Shown here piece by piece: positions 16,585-26,302 of a DNA stretch of 64,000 bases. The translations under genes and the position numbers were made by a program. The notes under the pieces are model-generated. The model did no database searches, was not told the DNA's origin, and saw only the letters and a list, made by a program, of their open reading frames with translations. The first letter of the stretch is position 1. The number at the start of each line of letters is the position of its first letter. The DNA comes from Mycobacterium sp. HUMS_12744610 (GTDB lineage Bacteria; Actinomycetota; Actinomycetes; Mycobacteriales; Mycobacteriaceae), in NCBI RefSeq assembly GCF_041206865.1, contig NZ_JBGEDP010000001.1, forward strand, positions 1,054,001 through 1,118,000, written 5' to 3'.

Positions 16585-19500
16585 TCAGGCGATTCGTCGC
16601 TTCTCGGCCTCGTCCTGCCCGATCAGGCCTTCTCCGCGCAGGAACCGGACGAGGTTGTCGACCGTTTCGGCCAGCGCGGGTTCGCGCAGGCGGAAGTCGG
16701 CCCGATCGCGCGCCTGCCGGTAGCGGGCGTTGTCGTAGCGCTTGTCGCGCATCGCCGCGATCTTGCCGGACGAGCGGATCAGGAAGTCGGCCAGCGGATA
16801 CAGCGGGTCACGCTGACCGCATCGGCGGTCGATCTCCTCGACGAACGAGGGGATGTCGTGGTAGTCGAAGCGATACCCGTGGCGTTCGGACAGGATCCGC
16901 GTGACGTCCATGAGGTTGTAGTAGTCGTCCGCGGTCATGTTGAACACGGTGCCCGCCTCGGCGGGGAGGCCCATCAGTTCCACGATGTGCTCGGCGATCA
17001 GATCCGCCGGCAGCAGGCTGATCTGGTTGAGGGCGTTGACGGCCACGCCGTGCTCGATCATGAACGCCGTGAGGCGCACGAGGATGTCCTCCTGGCTGCC
17101 GAAGCCCGCGCTGGTCGGCGAGATGAGGGAGGGTCGGTAGATGCGGACATCCAGGCCTTGCCGCTGCGCGGCCAGCACCAACTGCTCGGCGACCCACTTC
17201 GTCTGGGAGTAGCCGAAGTCCAGACCGCTCATCTGCTCGTTGGCGTCCCATTCCCCGACCACCGGCAGGGTGCTCCAGCCGTAGATGAAGGTGCTCGACA
17301 CGAGGTGGAACGCCTTGCGGTGCGTGGTCATGGCCAGGCGCAACAACTCCCACGTCCCGGAGACGTTGGCGGGCCGCAGGGCGTCGTAGGTCCGGACGTA
17401 GTTGACCAGGGCGCCGTTGTGGACGATGGCGTGGATGTTCTCCGCGAGCCAACGGAATTCCGCCTCGCCGATCCCCAGGTGCGGTTCGGACAGGTCTCCG
17501 CACACCACCCGCGCCCTCGCCCTGGCCTCCGCCTCCAGTTCCGGAGACCACAGCCGGGCGCGGTGCAGGGAGGCGACGATGCGGTCCAGGCCGTGCTCGG
17601 GATCCGTCGCGCGGATCAGCGCGTGGATGGTTTGAGAACCGCGTTCGAGCAAGCTGGACAACAGGAACGGCCCGAGGAAGCCGGTGGCGCCGGTCAGCAG
17701 GATGTCGGTCACCTCGCCCGGCCGCGCCGGCGGGAGGGCCGGCAGCGGCAGTTGCGCGTCGGCGCGCATCTTGCCGGTCTCGTAGGCCTCGTATTCCTCG
17801 GCGATCTGCGCCAGCGCCCGCCGCAGGGCATCCAGCGGTTGCCCTGATGCGTCGCCGAATTGCCTTACCAGGCCGAAGAATTCGGCCACCGTCAGCCGTT
17901 GGAGCAGGCGCGTGTTCACCTCTCTTGCCAGTTCCCCGGCACCGTGCTCTTCGAGCAGGGCCTGCAGGTCCCCGCGCAGCTCGGCCAACGCCAGCGAGTC
18001 GATGCCGAGGTCGGCGAAGGAGCAGTCCTCCTGCCCGGTGAGGTCGTAACTCTCGATCAGATCGCGGAAGCGCTCCCGCGGGCCGGCCCCGGTGTCCAGG
18101 CCCTCGCGGGTCCGCCGGTGGGTGTAGCTCGTCACCGTGGGCAGCTCGTCTTCCAGCCAGAGTTTGCGGGTGTGCGCGCGCCGGATCTTTCCCGAGGTGG
18201 TCTTGGGGATGCTGCGCGGGGGTGCGAACACGATCGTGTGCGGATCGATGTGGCCGTGCCTGCGGATGGCGCGTGCCAGCATCCTGCCGTCCGGCAGGTT
18301 GCGCTCGTCGCGCACCTCGGCCACCACCACCAGGGCTTCGGCGTCGTCCCGCTCGACGGAGAAGGCGGCGACGCAACCGTTGCGGATCTGCTCGGCCGAC
18401 CGCTCCACGATCGCCTCGATGTCGGAGGGGTAACAGTTGACGCCGCGGACGATGATCAGGTCCTTGCTGCGCCCGCAGACGAAAAGCTCTCCCTCGTAAA
18501 GGAAGCCGAGGTCACCGGTGCGCAGGTAGCCCCGCGGATCGTCGCCGGCGATGCGGGCTTCGAAGGCCTCCGCGGTCAGCTCGGGGCGATTCCAGTACCC
18601 GTCGCCCTTGGACGCACCGTCCACCCAGATCTCGCCGACGCGGCCGTCGCTCAGCGCCTGCCCGGTGTCCGGGTCCACGATGCGGACCAGGTTACCGGTG
18701 GTGGGCTTGCCGCAGCTGACCACCTGGGCCTGATTGTTGTTCTCGGGCAAGGCTTTTTCGACCCGAGCGACATTCTTCTCCAGCGCCCGTTTGTTCAGCG
18801 CCAGGGTCTGGCGGCCGCGGATGGACACGATCAGGGTATTTTCGGCCATGCCGAATGCGCCGGTCAGCGCCCCGGGCCGTAGGCCATAGGGCGCAAAGCG
18901 CTCCCGGAAGCGGGCGAAAGTCTTGGCGCGCAGCGGTTCAGCTCCGACGACCACGCAGTCCAGAAAACTGAGGTCGATTCCGTCCAGCTCGGACGACGGC
19001 AGCTTGTCCTCGCGCAGGCAGTACTCGAGGGCGAAGTTCGGCGCCGGGGAGTGGGTCGCGCGCACCTCGCTCATGAGCCGCAACCAGGCCGACGGCCGCG
19101 CGAGGAAGTCGATGGGGGACATCGCGTGCGTGGTCCCGCCGAGCATCATCACGAACAGGTAAGCGGAGATCAGCCCCATGTCGTGGTGCTGCGGGAGCCA
19201 GCTGACCGCCGTCAACTCCTCGTCGGCGAAGGCCGAGGCGTTGGCGATGACATTGGCGTGGCTGACGATCACACCCTTGGGGTCACTGGTGGAGCCGGAG
19301 GTGTACTGCAGGAAGAGCACCCGTCCGGGCGTGTCCGGAACGGGCGCGCCGCCGAAGTCTTGCGTGCAATCCGTCGCGAACCACGGCAGCTCGGGCAGCC
19401 GCTCGGTGTCCGGCCAGGGCAGGCCGCCCTCCCGCTGGCCGAGCATCATCCGGTAGTCGTACTCGAACTGCTTGGTCGACAGCACCGCCGTGGCCCGGCA

Positions 19501-19842
19501 GTCACGGGCGATGAAGCCGAGCTTGGCCAGCCCGGCCTCGAATGCCATGGGCAGGGGAGGGCTGACGGGCACCGCGATGACCCCGATGCGCGCGCACGCG
19601 TAGAACGCGGCCACCATCTCCAGACCCGGCGGATAGACGAGCAGAGCCCGCTCTCCCGGTCGCAGCCCCGCCTCGGTCGCCAGATAGGCGGCCAGCTCCC
19701 GGGTGCGCTCAGCGAAGCCCTGGTAGGTGTAGTGCTCGAGTTCGCGGCCTTCGACGTCGACGAACCGGAAGAGTGTCTGATCGGGCTTCCTGGCTTCCCA
19801 CATCGCCAGGTAATCGATAAGCGTCTCCATCGTGGGAGTCAT
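16585..19842 (-). CDS. FAAL-ACP-thioester reductase three-domain enzyme
   Basis: 1,085 residues. An N-terminal AMP-forming domain (about 1-560) has QYTSGSTSDPKG and the sequence style of fatty-acyl-AMP ligases. A carrier domain follows, with the phosphopantetheine Ser in DLGIDSLALAEL near residue 612. The C-terminal Rossmann reductase has TGATGFLG near 717 and a YSQTK active-site motif near 876. The expected chemistry is activation of a fatty acid, loading on the carrier, then NADPH-dependent release as an aldehyde or alcohol, as in carboxylic acid reductases. Those, such as FadD9, use an acyl-CoA-ligase-type domain instead. No polyketide synthase is nearby. The downstream diiron-like protein, hydrolase and reductase may act on the released product. 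Confidence 0.88.
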   Translation of the reverse strand: MTPTMETLIDYLAMWEARKPDQTLFRFVDVEGRELEHYTYQGFAERTRELAAYLATEAGLRPGERALLVYPPGLEMVAAFYACARIGVIAVPVSPPLPMAFEAGLAKLGFIARDCRATAVLSTKQFEYDYRMMLGQREGGLPWPDTERLPELPWFATDCTQDFGGAPVPDTPGRVLFLQYTSGSTSDPKGVIVSHANVIANASAFADEELTAVSWLPQHHDMGLISAYLFVMMLGGTTHAMSPIDFLARPSAWLRLMSEVRATHSPAPNFALEYCLREDKLPSSELDGIDLSFLDCVVVGAEPLRAKTFARFRERFAPYGLRPGALTGAFGMAENTLIVSIRGRQTLALNKRALEKNVARVEKALPENNNQAQVVSCGKPTTGNLVRIVDPDTGQALSDGRVGEIWVDGASKGDGYWNRPELTAEAFEARIAGDDPRGYLRTGDLGFLYEGELFVCGRSKDLIIVRGVNCYPSDIEAIVERSAEQIRNGCVAAFSVERDDAEALVVVAEVRDERNLPDGRMLARAIRRHGHIDPHTIVFAPPRSIPKTTSGKIRRAHTRKLWLEDELPTVTSYTHRRTREGLDTGAGPRERFRDLIESYDLTGQEDCSFADLGIDSLALAELRGDLQALLEEHGAGELAREVNTRLLQRLTVAEFFGLVRQFGDASGQPLDALRRALAQIAEEYEAYETGKMRADAQLPLPALPPARPGEVTDILLTGATGFLGPFLLSSLLERGSQTIHALIRATDPEHGLDRIVASLHRARLWSPELEAEARARARVVCGDLSEPHLGIGEAEFRWLAENIHAIVHNGALVNYVRTYDALRPANVSGTWELLRLAMTTHRKAFHLVSSTFIYGWSTLPVVGEWDANEQMSGLDFGYSQTKWVAEQLVLAAQRQGLDVRIYRPSLISPTSAGFGSQEDILVRLTAFMIEHGVAVNALNQISLLPADLIAEHIVELMGLPAEAGTVFNMTADDYYNLMDVTRILSERHGYRFDYHDIPSFVEEIDRRCGQRDPLYPLADFLIRSSGKIAAMRDKRYDNARYRQARDRADFRLREPALAETVDNLVRFLRGEGLIGQDEAEKRRIA

Positions 19843-20261
19843 CCCCTTCCGGGTTCGTGGTACCGAAATCGACAGCGGGCCGGATAAATCGGTAAGAACC
19901 CAATGTAGCGCCGAATATCGGCTTCAGGCAAATGTCGAGGAAGCTTTATTTGGCATCGCATATCGAATTCACAGGCCGCGCCTAACCTGTGCGGAGAACT
20001 CGGGCAGCGGCGTCACGATATGGATGCGTGAATACGAGAATCAGTAGATCATCACGCCTATTAAATGGACTGATGCGGCAACCCTCTGCGAATGTACCGA
20101 TACTGACGCGTGCATTTCCGCCTCTCCGTGTTTATGTATGTCGGGCCTCCGTAATATTCGATTATGCCGGTACTAGCGGCACATTGTGTGTGCGCTGGGC
20201 AAATCGAATTGGTGCCCCATATGAATCGCTAGGCAGATGTGAGCGGCATCGGCCGGGGGCC
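19843..20261. other. Intergenic region, lower GC, no supported gene
   Basis: About 420 bp between the FAAL-ACP-reductase start and the DMT pseudogene. Base composition is noticeably more AT-rich than the rest of the window. Frames are open on the plus strand but the translation shows no recognisable domain. It must hold the promoter of the minus-strand gene at 19842. The missing 5' part of the transporter pseudogene may have been replaced by this DNA. Confidence 0.5.
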
Positions 20262-21027
20262 GTGGCGCGGCTGGGTGACATCGCGAGCTACTGCCTGATC
20301 GCGGCGGCCCTAGACAAGGGTTCGGTGATATTGGTCACCGCGCTGCAGGTGACGGCGCTGCTGTTCGCGCTGCCCATCTATGCGAGGTTGTCCCGTCATC
20401 GGATCACCAGCCGGGAATGGATGTGGGCGGTGTTGCTGGCCGGGGCGCTGGCGGTGATCGTCGCGGTCGGCAACCCGGCGGCCGGGCAGCAGCGGGCGTC
20501 GATGCAGGCCTGGCTGATCGTGGCCGCCGTGCTGGGTCCGGTGGTGGTCCTGTGCCTGATGGGCGCCCGGGCCTGGTCGGACCGCCCGGTCGCGGCGGTG
20601 CTGCTGGCGGCGGTGGCCGGCTCGTTGTTGGGGCTGTTCGCGGTGCTGACCAAGAGCGTCGTCGACGTGATCGAGCACGACGCCGGTCACCTGCTGCGCA
20701 CACCGGAGCTCTACGCGTGGATTTTCGCCGGGGTGGGCGGGATGATCTATCACCAGTCGGCGTATCGCGCCGGCGCTCTGACGGCGTCCTTCCCGACGAT
20801 CATCGTCGCAACCGCTGGTGGGCGGGATGCTCGGCGTCACCGTGCTCGGCGAGACGCTGCACGCGGACGGCACCGGCTGGCTGGTGCTGGCCACGGGCGC
20901 GGCGTTGGTGTTGGTCGCGACCGTCGCCCTCGCGCGCGGGGAGGCCGCGACCGTCGGTGCCGGCGCGGGGCGCGACGTGCGGATCGCCGAGCGGCCCACG
21001 GTTCCATCCCCCGGCTTCAGTGGCTGA
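20262..21027 (+). pseudogene. DMT-family transporter remnant, 5'-truncated and frameshifted
   Basis: Hydrophobic segments such as VILVTALQVTALLFALPIY and MWAVLLAGALAVIVAVGN resemble EamA/DMT-type drug/metabolite transporters. The similarity starts well inside the expected protein, so roughly the first two membrane helices are missing. Near 20813 the frame breaks: ...SFPTIIVAT is continued by ...LVGGMLGVTVLGETL only in another frame. This is consistent with loss of two bases or gain of one. The second frame ends at 21027. Two lesions make it a decayed gene rather than a sequencing slip. Confidence 0.75.
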
Positions 21028-21050
21028 CGGCCCCGCCGTTCACGCCACGG

Positions 21051-21749
21051 TCAGCACGGTGGCGGATCGGCATCCCACTCGGTCAGATCCCATCCCGCGG
21101 AAGGGTTTCCGGTGAGCACCACGCGGCCCAGGTTCGGCAGCGGATTGCCGGCCAGCAGCGAGCGGTCGGGATTGTGCACGTTCATCAGCACCCAGAGCAT
21201 GATCGCGGCGGCGTGCGAGAACGCGACCGGGTTCACATCGCCGCTGTCATAGATGCGTTGGACGGCCTCGCCGAAGCGGGCGTTGAATTCGTTGCCGTCG
21301 ATCGAGCCCGGGATCCGCGCGCTGCGGTCACCGTGCAGCCAGCGCAACGGGACGGCCAGGTACGTCTGCGCCACGCCGGCCTCGGGTTGTCCCTCGTACT
21401 GACCGGCCTCGATTTCGCGGAGGCCGGGCAGCACGTCGATCGGTTCGCCCAGCGACTGCGCCGTCGGTGTGGCGGTCTCCTGGGTGCGGATCATGGTGGA
21501 GGCGTAGACGCCGTCGTAGCGGTGGGCGCTCAACGGCCCCGCGTCCAGCGTCGCCTGGCACCAGCCCCGCGGCGTGAGTTCCGGGCCGGGAACCGAGGTG
21601 TCGATCAGGCCCGAGGCGTTGCCCTCCGACTGGGCGTGCCGCACCAACGTCAGCGTGATGAGGTGCGGACCGGCCGCGCGTGCGGACCCGCAGCCCGCCA
21701 CCGACGCCGCCAACACCGCGATGGTGGCGACGAAACGCCTTGGTATCAC
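21051..21749 (-). CDS. Histidine phosphatase-family lipoprotein
   Basis: 232 residues if started at GTG 21749. That start gives a good lipoprotein signal peptide with lipobox VAGC near residue 19; the frame is open further to 21890. The mature part has the phosphatase signature LVRHAQSEGN, a second-helix IRTQET and a C-terminal FSHAAAI with the second catalytic His. Proteins of this branch remove phosphate from small molecules or proteins. The lipid anchor would place it on the outer face of the membrane. The substrate is unknown. Confidence 0.85.
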   Translation of the reverse strand: MIPRRFVATIAVLAASVAGCGSARAAGPHLITLTLVRHAQSEGNASGLIDTSVPGPELTPRGWCQATLDAGPLSAHRYDGVYASTMIRTQETATPTAQSLGEPIDVLPGLREIEAGQYEGQPEAGVAQTYLAVPLRWLHGDRSARIPGSIDGNEFNARFGEAVQRIYDSGDVNPVAFSHAAAIMLWVLMNVHNPDRSLLAGNPLPNLGRVVLTGNPSAGWDLTEWDADPPPC

Positions 21750-22449
21750 CGGATTGTCACCAGTGGCCGCGCCGACCCCGGCGCGGGACCCTGCGCCGGG
21801 CAGCCCGCGCGGCCCGGCGTTGACCAACCGTGTTTCATGCGCGGAGTCTACGGCTTGGCCGAACCGCGGTGCCGCATAAGCCGGCGGCATTGGGGACTTA
21901 CGGCCCTTTACACGCCGCGGGATGACGGGGCAGCATCAAACGAGTGGGAATGCAGACCCACGGCAGTAAGGGCGAAAGGCACCCATCATGAGACGTGATG
22001 GCGACGAAGTTGAGTTGGCACGTAAGAAGGCAACGGACGGCCGTCCCGGTGATCGCCCGGCGGTCGGCGCCTATGTCGTCTGGCCTGTCCCGGACGTCGG
22101 AAGGCTTGCGGCGCAGCCGTCTTTGATCCAGGCAATTGCGGCGCGGAACACGGGGTTCCGCCCCGGGTGGTGACAGTGCCGCGCTCCGTCATGACCGGCG
22201 CGCAAGCCGGCTAACTGGGCGGAGCGTGCTCTCCGGGTCGCGGGCATTCGGCGGCCAGGTAAATGCATACGGCGCCGTCTGCCGAGCCATTCCGGTTCGA
22301 TCGGCCGTTTACAGCGGCCGCACTCTGGGTCGGCGGCCATGGGTTTCTCGCTTCCGTCTGCCGACTACCCCGGTCATCATTGTGCGCATCTTCGCGCGGA
22401 GAGATGCCGTTATCGGGAACATCGTCGTGAGACCTCCCCGTCGGCCACC
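21750..22449. other. 700-bp region with no convincingly supported gene
   Basis: Holds only short open frames. The best is 21988-22173 (+, 61 residues, starting MRRDGDEVEL), preceded by GGGCGAAAGG. I recognise no family, and the composition does not settle whether it is coding. The right part grades into the degraded 3' end of the CocE-type pseudogene. No hairpin or repeat stood out. Confidence 0.4.
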
Positions 22450-23918
22450 CTCGCACCGGGATCAGCGGCCGCGACGACGACCGGACCGTGTTGAGGCTGC
22501 TGGTGCCGACGCTGGCGTGGCGGAAGTTCGTGATCGTCGGTATTGACGGGTCCTGGTCGTCGCCGGCGAGCACCAGCCAGACGCGGTGACCCGACTTGAA
22601 GCGTCGGCCCTGGGCGCCAACGGAATTCGATAGACGACGTCCTCACCCAACGGGATCGCCGGTGGGGTGCGGCACGGCAGCACCGGGGCGCCCGGGGGGC
22701 TGGCCGCCTGGTCGACTTCGCGCATGCTGCCGCGCAGCCAGCCCGCGGTCACCTCCAACACCTCGCCGTCGGGGCCCGCGTCCTGCAGGGTGGCCATACA
22801 GGCGACGTCGATCGCCGTCGCGGAGGCGATGAGGAGCAGTTCGATGTCGCCGGCCACGTCGAGGTCCGCGTCCAGCGGTGCGCTGTCCCACGCGAGGATC
22901 GGCGGCGGGTCGGTCTCGCTGGCCCTGACGCGGCCCAGGCCCGCGCCCAGCACCAGGAATTCGCGCCCGCCCGGTGGCCAGGTCAGCCCGAACCTGCCCA
23001 GCATTCCCATCCGCCCCCGATCGTTGCCCGACAGCGCGTTCCACGCGGCGAAGGTGGACGGCAGGTGCAGTGGCACGTTCTCCCAGTCGCATCCCAGGTA
23101 GGCCGGGATATCGATGTTCTTCAGGTGCGGCAACAGGTTTCGCTCCTCTCGCCAGTCGTCGCGGGCGGGGTGCCGGACCGCGGCCTCGTGCCACAGCTCG
23201 TCCCAGTGGTGGGGATTGTGCGGCAGCCTGAGCGGTTGGCGCAGCATGGTGACCGCCGCCTCGCCGTTCATGGTTTCGAATTTCTTGTGGATCCGTGAGC
23301 TTTTCAGTACCCGCCGGGCCAGGCCGACCGGCATGCTGCGCCAAAGCTTCTCGCTGCGCTCGGAGGTCAGGCCCGTCATCGCTCAGGAACGGGGTGATGA
23401 ACGACGAGCTCAACAGGCCGTGGTGGTGGCGCCCTCATAGAGGTCCGCCGTCACGGCCAGCGGGAAGATCGCCTTCAGATGGGGCTGCCGCTCGACGGCC
23501 GCCTCGAGTTGGGTCATCGCGAAGTAACTGATGCCGATCATGGCGACGTTGCCGTCTCACCACGGTTGCGCGGCAACCCACTCCACGCGGGCGTGGACGT
23601 CGCGGCGTTCCTGGGCGTCGAAGAAGGCGAACGTGTCGCCCGTGCCGCGCAGGTTTGCGATGACGTGCACGTAGCCGCGTGGCACCCAGAAGTCCGTCAC
23701 CCCGGCCTCGATGAATCCGGCCGGGGTGGCCCAGGTCCTGCATCTGGCGCGGATAGGGACAAGCGGCCGTCGGCGTCGGGCCGGTGGACGTCGGCGAGCA
23801 GCGTGGTGCCGTCGCGCACGGCGATCTCGGTGTTCAGGTCGCTGCGGGAGCCGTATCGCGGTTCGCTGAGGTTGCGGTAATCGCGCCCGGTGGTTTGCGG
23901 GCCGTTCAGCTTCGTCAT
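22450..23918 (-). pseudogene. CocE/NonD-family serine hydrolase, multiply frameshifted
   Basis: Starts at 23918 with an N-terminal block (NTEIAVRDGTTLLADVHRPDADGR). Similarity then continues in other frames. The nucleophile block MIGISYFAMTQ is preceded by an in-frame stop (TGG-TGA-GAC, near 23560). Shifts occur near 23755 and twice between about 23390 and 23430. The main C-terminal block runs 23379-22600, and the tail GDDQDPSIPTITNFRHAS is in yet another frame after a break near 22590. An intact homologue would be an S15/CocE esterase-like hydrolase of about 500-550 residues. At least five lesions show long-standing decay. It is divergent from an intact TetR regulator over a strong palindrome. 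Confidence 0.85.
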
Positions 23919-23920
23919 AG

Positions 23921-23960
23921 TTTCACGCTACGTTGAGACTAGTCTCAACGCAAGATGAAA
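23921..23960. promoter_or_regulatory. Extended perfect palindrome, TetR operator
   Basis: The core CGTTGAGACT/AGTCTCAACG (23931-23950) is a perfect 20-bp palindrome. Outer arms TTTCA (23921-23925) and TGAAA (23956-23960) are symmetric about the same centre. It lies between the CocE-type pseudogene (start 23918) and the TetR gene (start 23981), where a TetR autoregulatory operator is expected. Confidence 0.8.
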
Positions 23961-23980
23961 CTTCGCGATATGGTGGGGCG

Positions 23981-24580
23981 ATGGCCAAGCGAGCGATCCC
24001 CCCGGGCCCGCGCGACGAACGCGGCGTGTTGGCCGCGCGCATCCTGGCGGCGGCGCGCGACGAATTCGCCGAGCACGGCTGGGCCGGCACCGCGATCCGC
24101 GCCGTCGCCCGCGCCGCGGACGTGGACCCGGCGCTGATCTACCACTACTTCGGCTCCAAGGAGGGCCTGCTCGACGCCGCGACCGACCCGCCGCGGAAGT
24201 GGCTCGAGTCGGTCGTCGCGACGTGGGCGGCGCCGACGTCGGACCTGGGGCGTCAGCTCGTCCGCAACATGCTGGCCAGCTGGGCCGACGAGGAGATCGG
24301 CCCGATCCTGCGCGCGGTGATGATGACCGCCGCGCACGACAGCAAGACCCGCGACAAGCTGCGGGCGATCGTCGAGCGCGGCCTGATCGGCCAGTCCACG
24401 CTGGGGGCCGACGAGGACGAGCGGCTGCGGCGCAGTGGTCTGATCGCCACCCAGCTGATCGGGCTGGGGATGGTGCGGTACGTCTGGCAGATCGAACCGA
24501 TCGCGTCGATGTCCGACGACGAGGTGGTGGCGGCGCTGGCGCCCAACCTGCAGCGCTACGTGGAGGGCGACATCGGGTGA
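23981..24580 (+). CDS. TetR-family regulator divergent from dead hydrolase gene
   Basis: 199 residues from ATG 23981, with GGTGGGG just upstream. The N-terminal helix-turn-helix spans about residues 17-65 (TAIRAVARAADVDPALIYHYFGSKEGLL). The C-terminal domain resembles the tetracyclin repressor-like C-terminal family seen in many actinobacterial regulators. The adjacent divergent gene, its likely target, is a pseudogene, while the regulator and operator remain intact. It may still control other genes, or it has lost its purpose only recently. Confidence 0.9.
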   Translation: MAKRAIPPGPRDERGVLAARILAAARDEFAEHGWAGTAIRAVARAADVDPALIYHYFGSKEGLLDAATDPPRKWLESVVATWAAPTSDLGRQLVRNMLASWADEEIGPILRAVMMTAAHDSKTRDKLRAIVERGLIGQSTLGADEDERLRRSGLIATQLIGLGMVRYVWQIEPIASMSDDEVVAALAPNLQRYVEGDIG

Positions 24581-24613
24581 CGGCCCGGCGCGGTGACCCG
24601 TAACAATGGTCGG

Positions 24614-25318
24614 ATGTCATCGGTGCGGCGGTTCCACGGGCCGGTGATCGCCGTGGCGCTCGCGGTCGGCGCTTGCCAGGCTCCGCGGGCCACCGCCGGG
24701 CCGGACGTGCCGCCCGTCAGCGCGGCGGCGCGCGCGGCGGGGTTCGTCGACGTCCGCAGCGTCGTGCCGGACGCCGTCGTCGACCTGCGCTATGCGACGA
24801 CGAACAACTTCACCCACACGCAGTTGTATCCATCCGACGCCCGGTGCCTGGTGCACCAGTCGATGGCGCCCGGCCTCGGCGCGGCCGCGGCGGCGCTGCG
24901 CCCCCAGGGACACGTGCTGGTCTTCTGGGACTGCTACCGGCCCCACGACGTGCAGGTCAAGATGTTCAACGTCGTGCCCAATCCGGCGTGGGTCGCGCGG
25001 CCGGGGTCCTACGCGCACAGCCACGAGTCCGGGCGCTCGGTCGACGTGACGTTCACCAGCGCGGGGCAGCCATGTCCGCCCGACCGTCATGCCGGCGGGG
25101 TGTGCCTGGCCGACATGGGCACCGACTTCGACGACTTCACCCCCCGGGCAACCGCATTCGCCACGCAGGGCGTCAGCCCGGAGGCCCAGGCGAACCGCGC
25201 CCAGCTGCGGAACGCGATGACCTACGGCGGGCTGAGCGTGTACTCCGGTGAATGGTGGCACTTCAACGGACCGGGCGCCGCCGTCGACCGGCCGATCCTC
25301 GACGTCCCGGTCGACTAG
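24614..25318 (+). CDS. lpqR: LpqR-type VanX-family D-Ala-D-Ala dipeptidase lipoprotein
   Basis: 234 residues from ATG 24614 (GTG 24593 is in frame too). The signal peptide ends at a lipobox-like VGAC. The zinc site of VanX-type dipeptidases is present: SHESGRSVDVTF supplies His and Asp, and GEWWHF supplies the catalytic Glu and a His. The expected reaction is hydrolysis of D-Ala-D-Ala at the cell surface. The pairing of this gene with the following methyltransferase matches lpqR-Rv0839 in M. tuberculosis. Its TAG stop (25316-25318) lies in the CTAG target of an IS5-type element but is preserved. The protein is therefore full length, though separated from its downstream neighbour. Confidence 0.85.
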   Translation: MSSVRRFHGPVIAVALAVGACQAPRATAGPDVPPVSAAARAAGFVDVRSVVPDAVVDLRYATTNNFTHTQLYPSDARCLVHQSMAPGLGAAAAALRPQGHVLVFWDCYRPHDVQVKMFNVVPNPAWVARPGSYAHSHESGRSVDVTFTSAGQPCPPDRHAGGVCLADMGTDFDDFTPRATAFATQGVSPEAQANRAQLRNAMTYGGLSVYSGEWWHFNGPGAAVDRPILDVPVD

Positions 25319-26242
25319 GGCGTGTCTCCCAATTGGTTGTTTCCGACGCGGGAATGGATTACGGCGCAGGCCAATAGGACACCGCCGAGGTAGGTCAGGG
25401 CGTATTTGTCGTAGCGGGTCGCGATACCGCGCCATTGCTTGAGCCGGTTGTAGCCTCGTTCGACGGTGTTGCGCAGACCGTAGAGCTCGGCGTCGAACGC
25501 CGGTGGGCGACCCCCGGCCGATCCCTTGGCCTTGCGCCGGGCGATCTGGTCTTTGCGTTCGGGAATCGTGTGCTTGATTCTTCGGGAACGTAATTCGGTG
25601 CGCGTGCTCGGGTGTGAATACGCCTTGTCGGCGAGCAATCGGAAGTCGCCACCGGTCACACCGTGCTCAGCGCAGGCGTGGTCGTAGTCGTCGAGCAAAG
25701 GCAGCAACTGCGGATTGTCGCCGGCCTGGCCAGCGGTCAACCGGACCGCGACAACAGCTTCGCGCTGATCGGTCAGGGTGTGGATCTTGGTGGTCAGCCC
25801 GCCTCGCGAACGCCCAATTGCATGGTCGTCGGGTTCATCGGCGGATTTCTTGTAATTCGACAGGGCCCCCTTTTGCCAGCGTGTCCGACCGGGCACCCGC
25901 CGAATGTTGATGCGCCCGTACGTTCGTCGAATCCACCGACAACAGCTTCTCGATATCGCCGGCCATCTCGGCGTCGAACCCGAAGGCGTGCGCCACCTGA
26001 GCAAACATCACGTCATAGGTGCCATCCAGCGACCATCGGTGATGACGCTTCCACACCGTTTTCCATGGCCCGAAATCAGCGGGCAGGTCCCGCCACGGGC
26101 ATCCCGTGCGAAACCGCCAGGCAATCCCCTCCAAAATCAACCGGTGATCACCAAACCTCCGGCCCCGCTTGCCCTCATGCGAAGGCATCAACGGCTCAAC
26201 CACCGCCCAGAACTCGTCAGAAATCACACCAATCCGCGTCAC
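25315..26242 (-). CDS. IS5-family transposase, two overlapping frames
   Basis: The first frame starts at GTG 26242 (TRIGVISDEFWAVVEPLMP) and stays open to 25835. The second runs from 26004 to the stop at 25315. They overlap, and the second frame lies at +1 relative to the first. A run AAAAGGGGG at 25866-25874 (minus strand) is the likely frameshift or slippage site, giving a fusion of about 309 residues. The DDE residues are Asp in VDSTNVRAH, Asp in LADKAYSH and Glu in NTVERGYNRLK. The TAG stop is built from the element's last base pairs plus the duplicated TA and the flanking base, so the element carries no complete stop codon of its own. Confidence 0.9.
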
Positions 26243-26289
26243 CAGCCAATCCTGGCTGGTCAACAGTCGAAAAATTGGGAGACACGCCC
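25318..26289 (-). mobile_element. IS5-family (IS427-type) insertion sequence
   Basis: 972 bp with perfect terminal inverted repeats GGGCGTGTCTCCCAATT. It is flanked by a 2-bp TA duplication (25316-25317 and 26290-26291) inside an original CTAG. It carries a two-frame transposase on the minus strand. It lies between lpqR and the methyltransferase gene, exactly at the lpqR stop codon. Confidence 0.92.
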
Positions 26290-26302
26290 TAGGGGGCGCA
26301 CG

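Noticed and set aside
21988..22173. 61-codon plus-strand frame with a possible ribosome-binding sequence
   Set aside because: No recognisable family and no neighbour context; kept only as a note within the intergenic entry.
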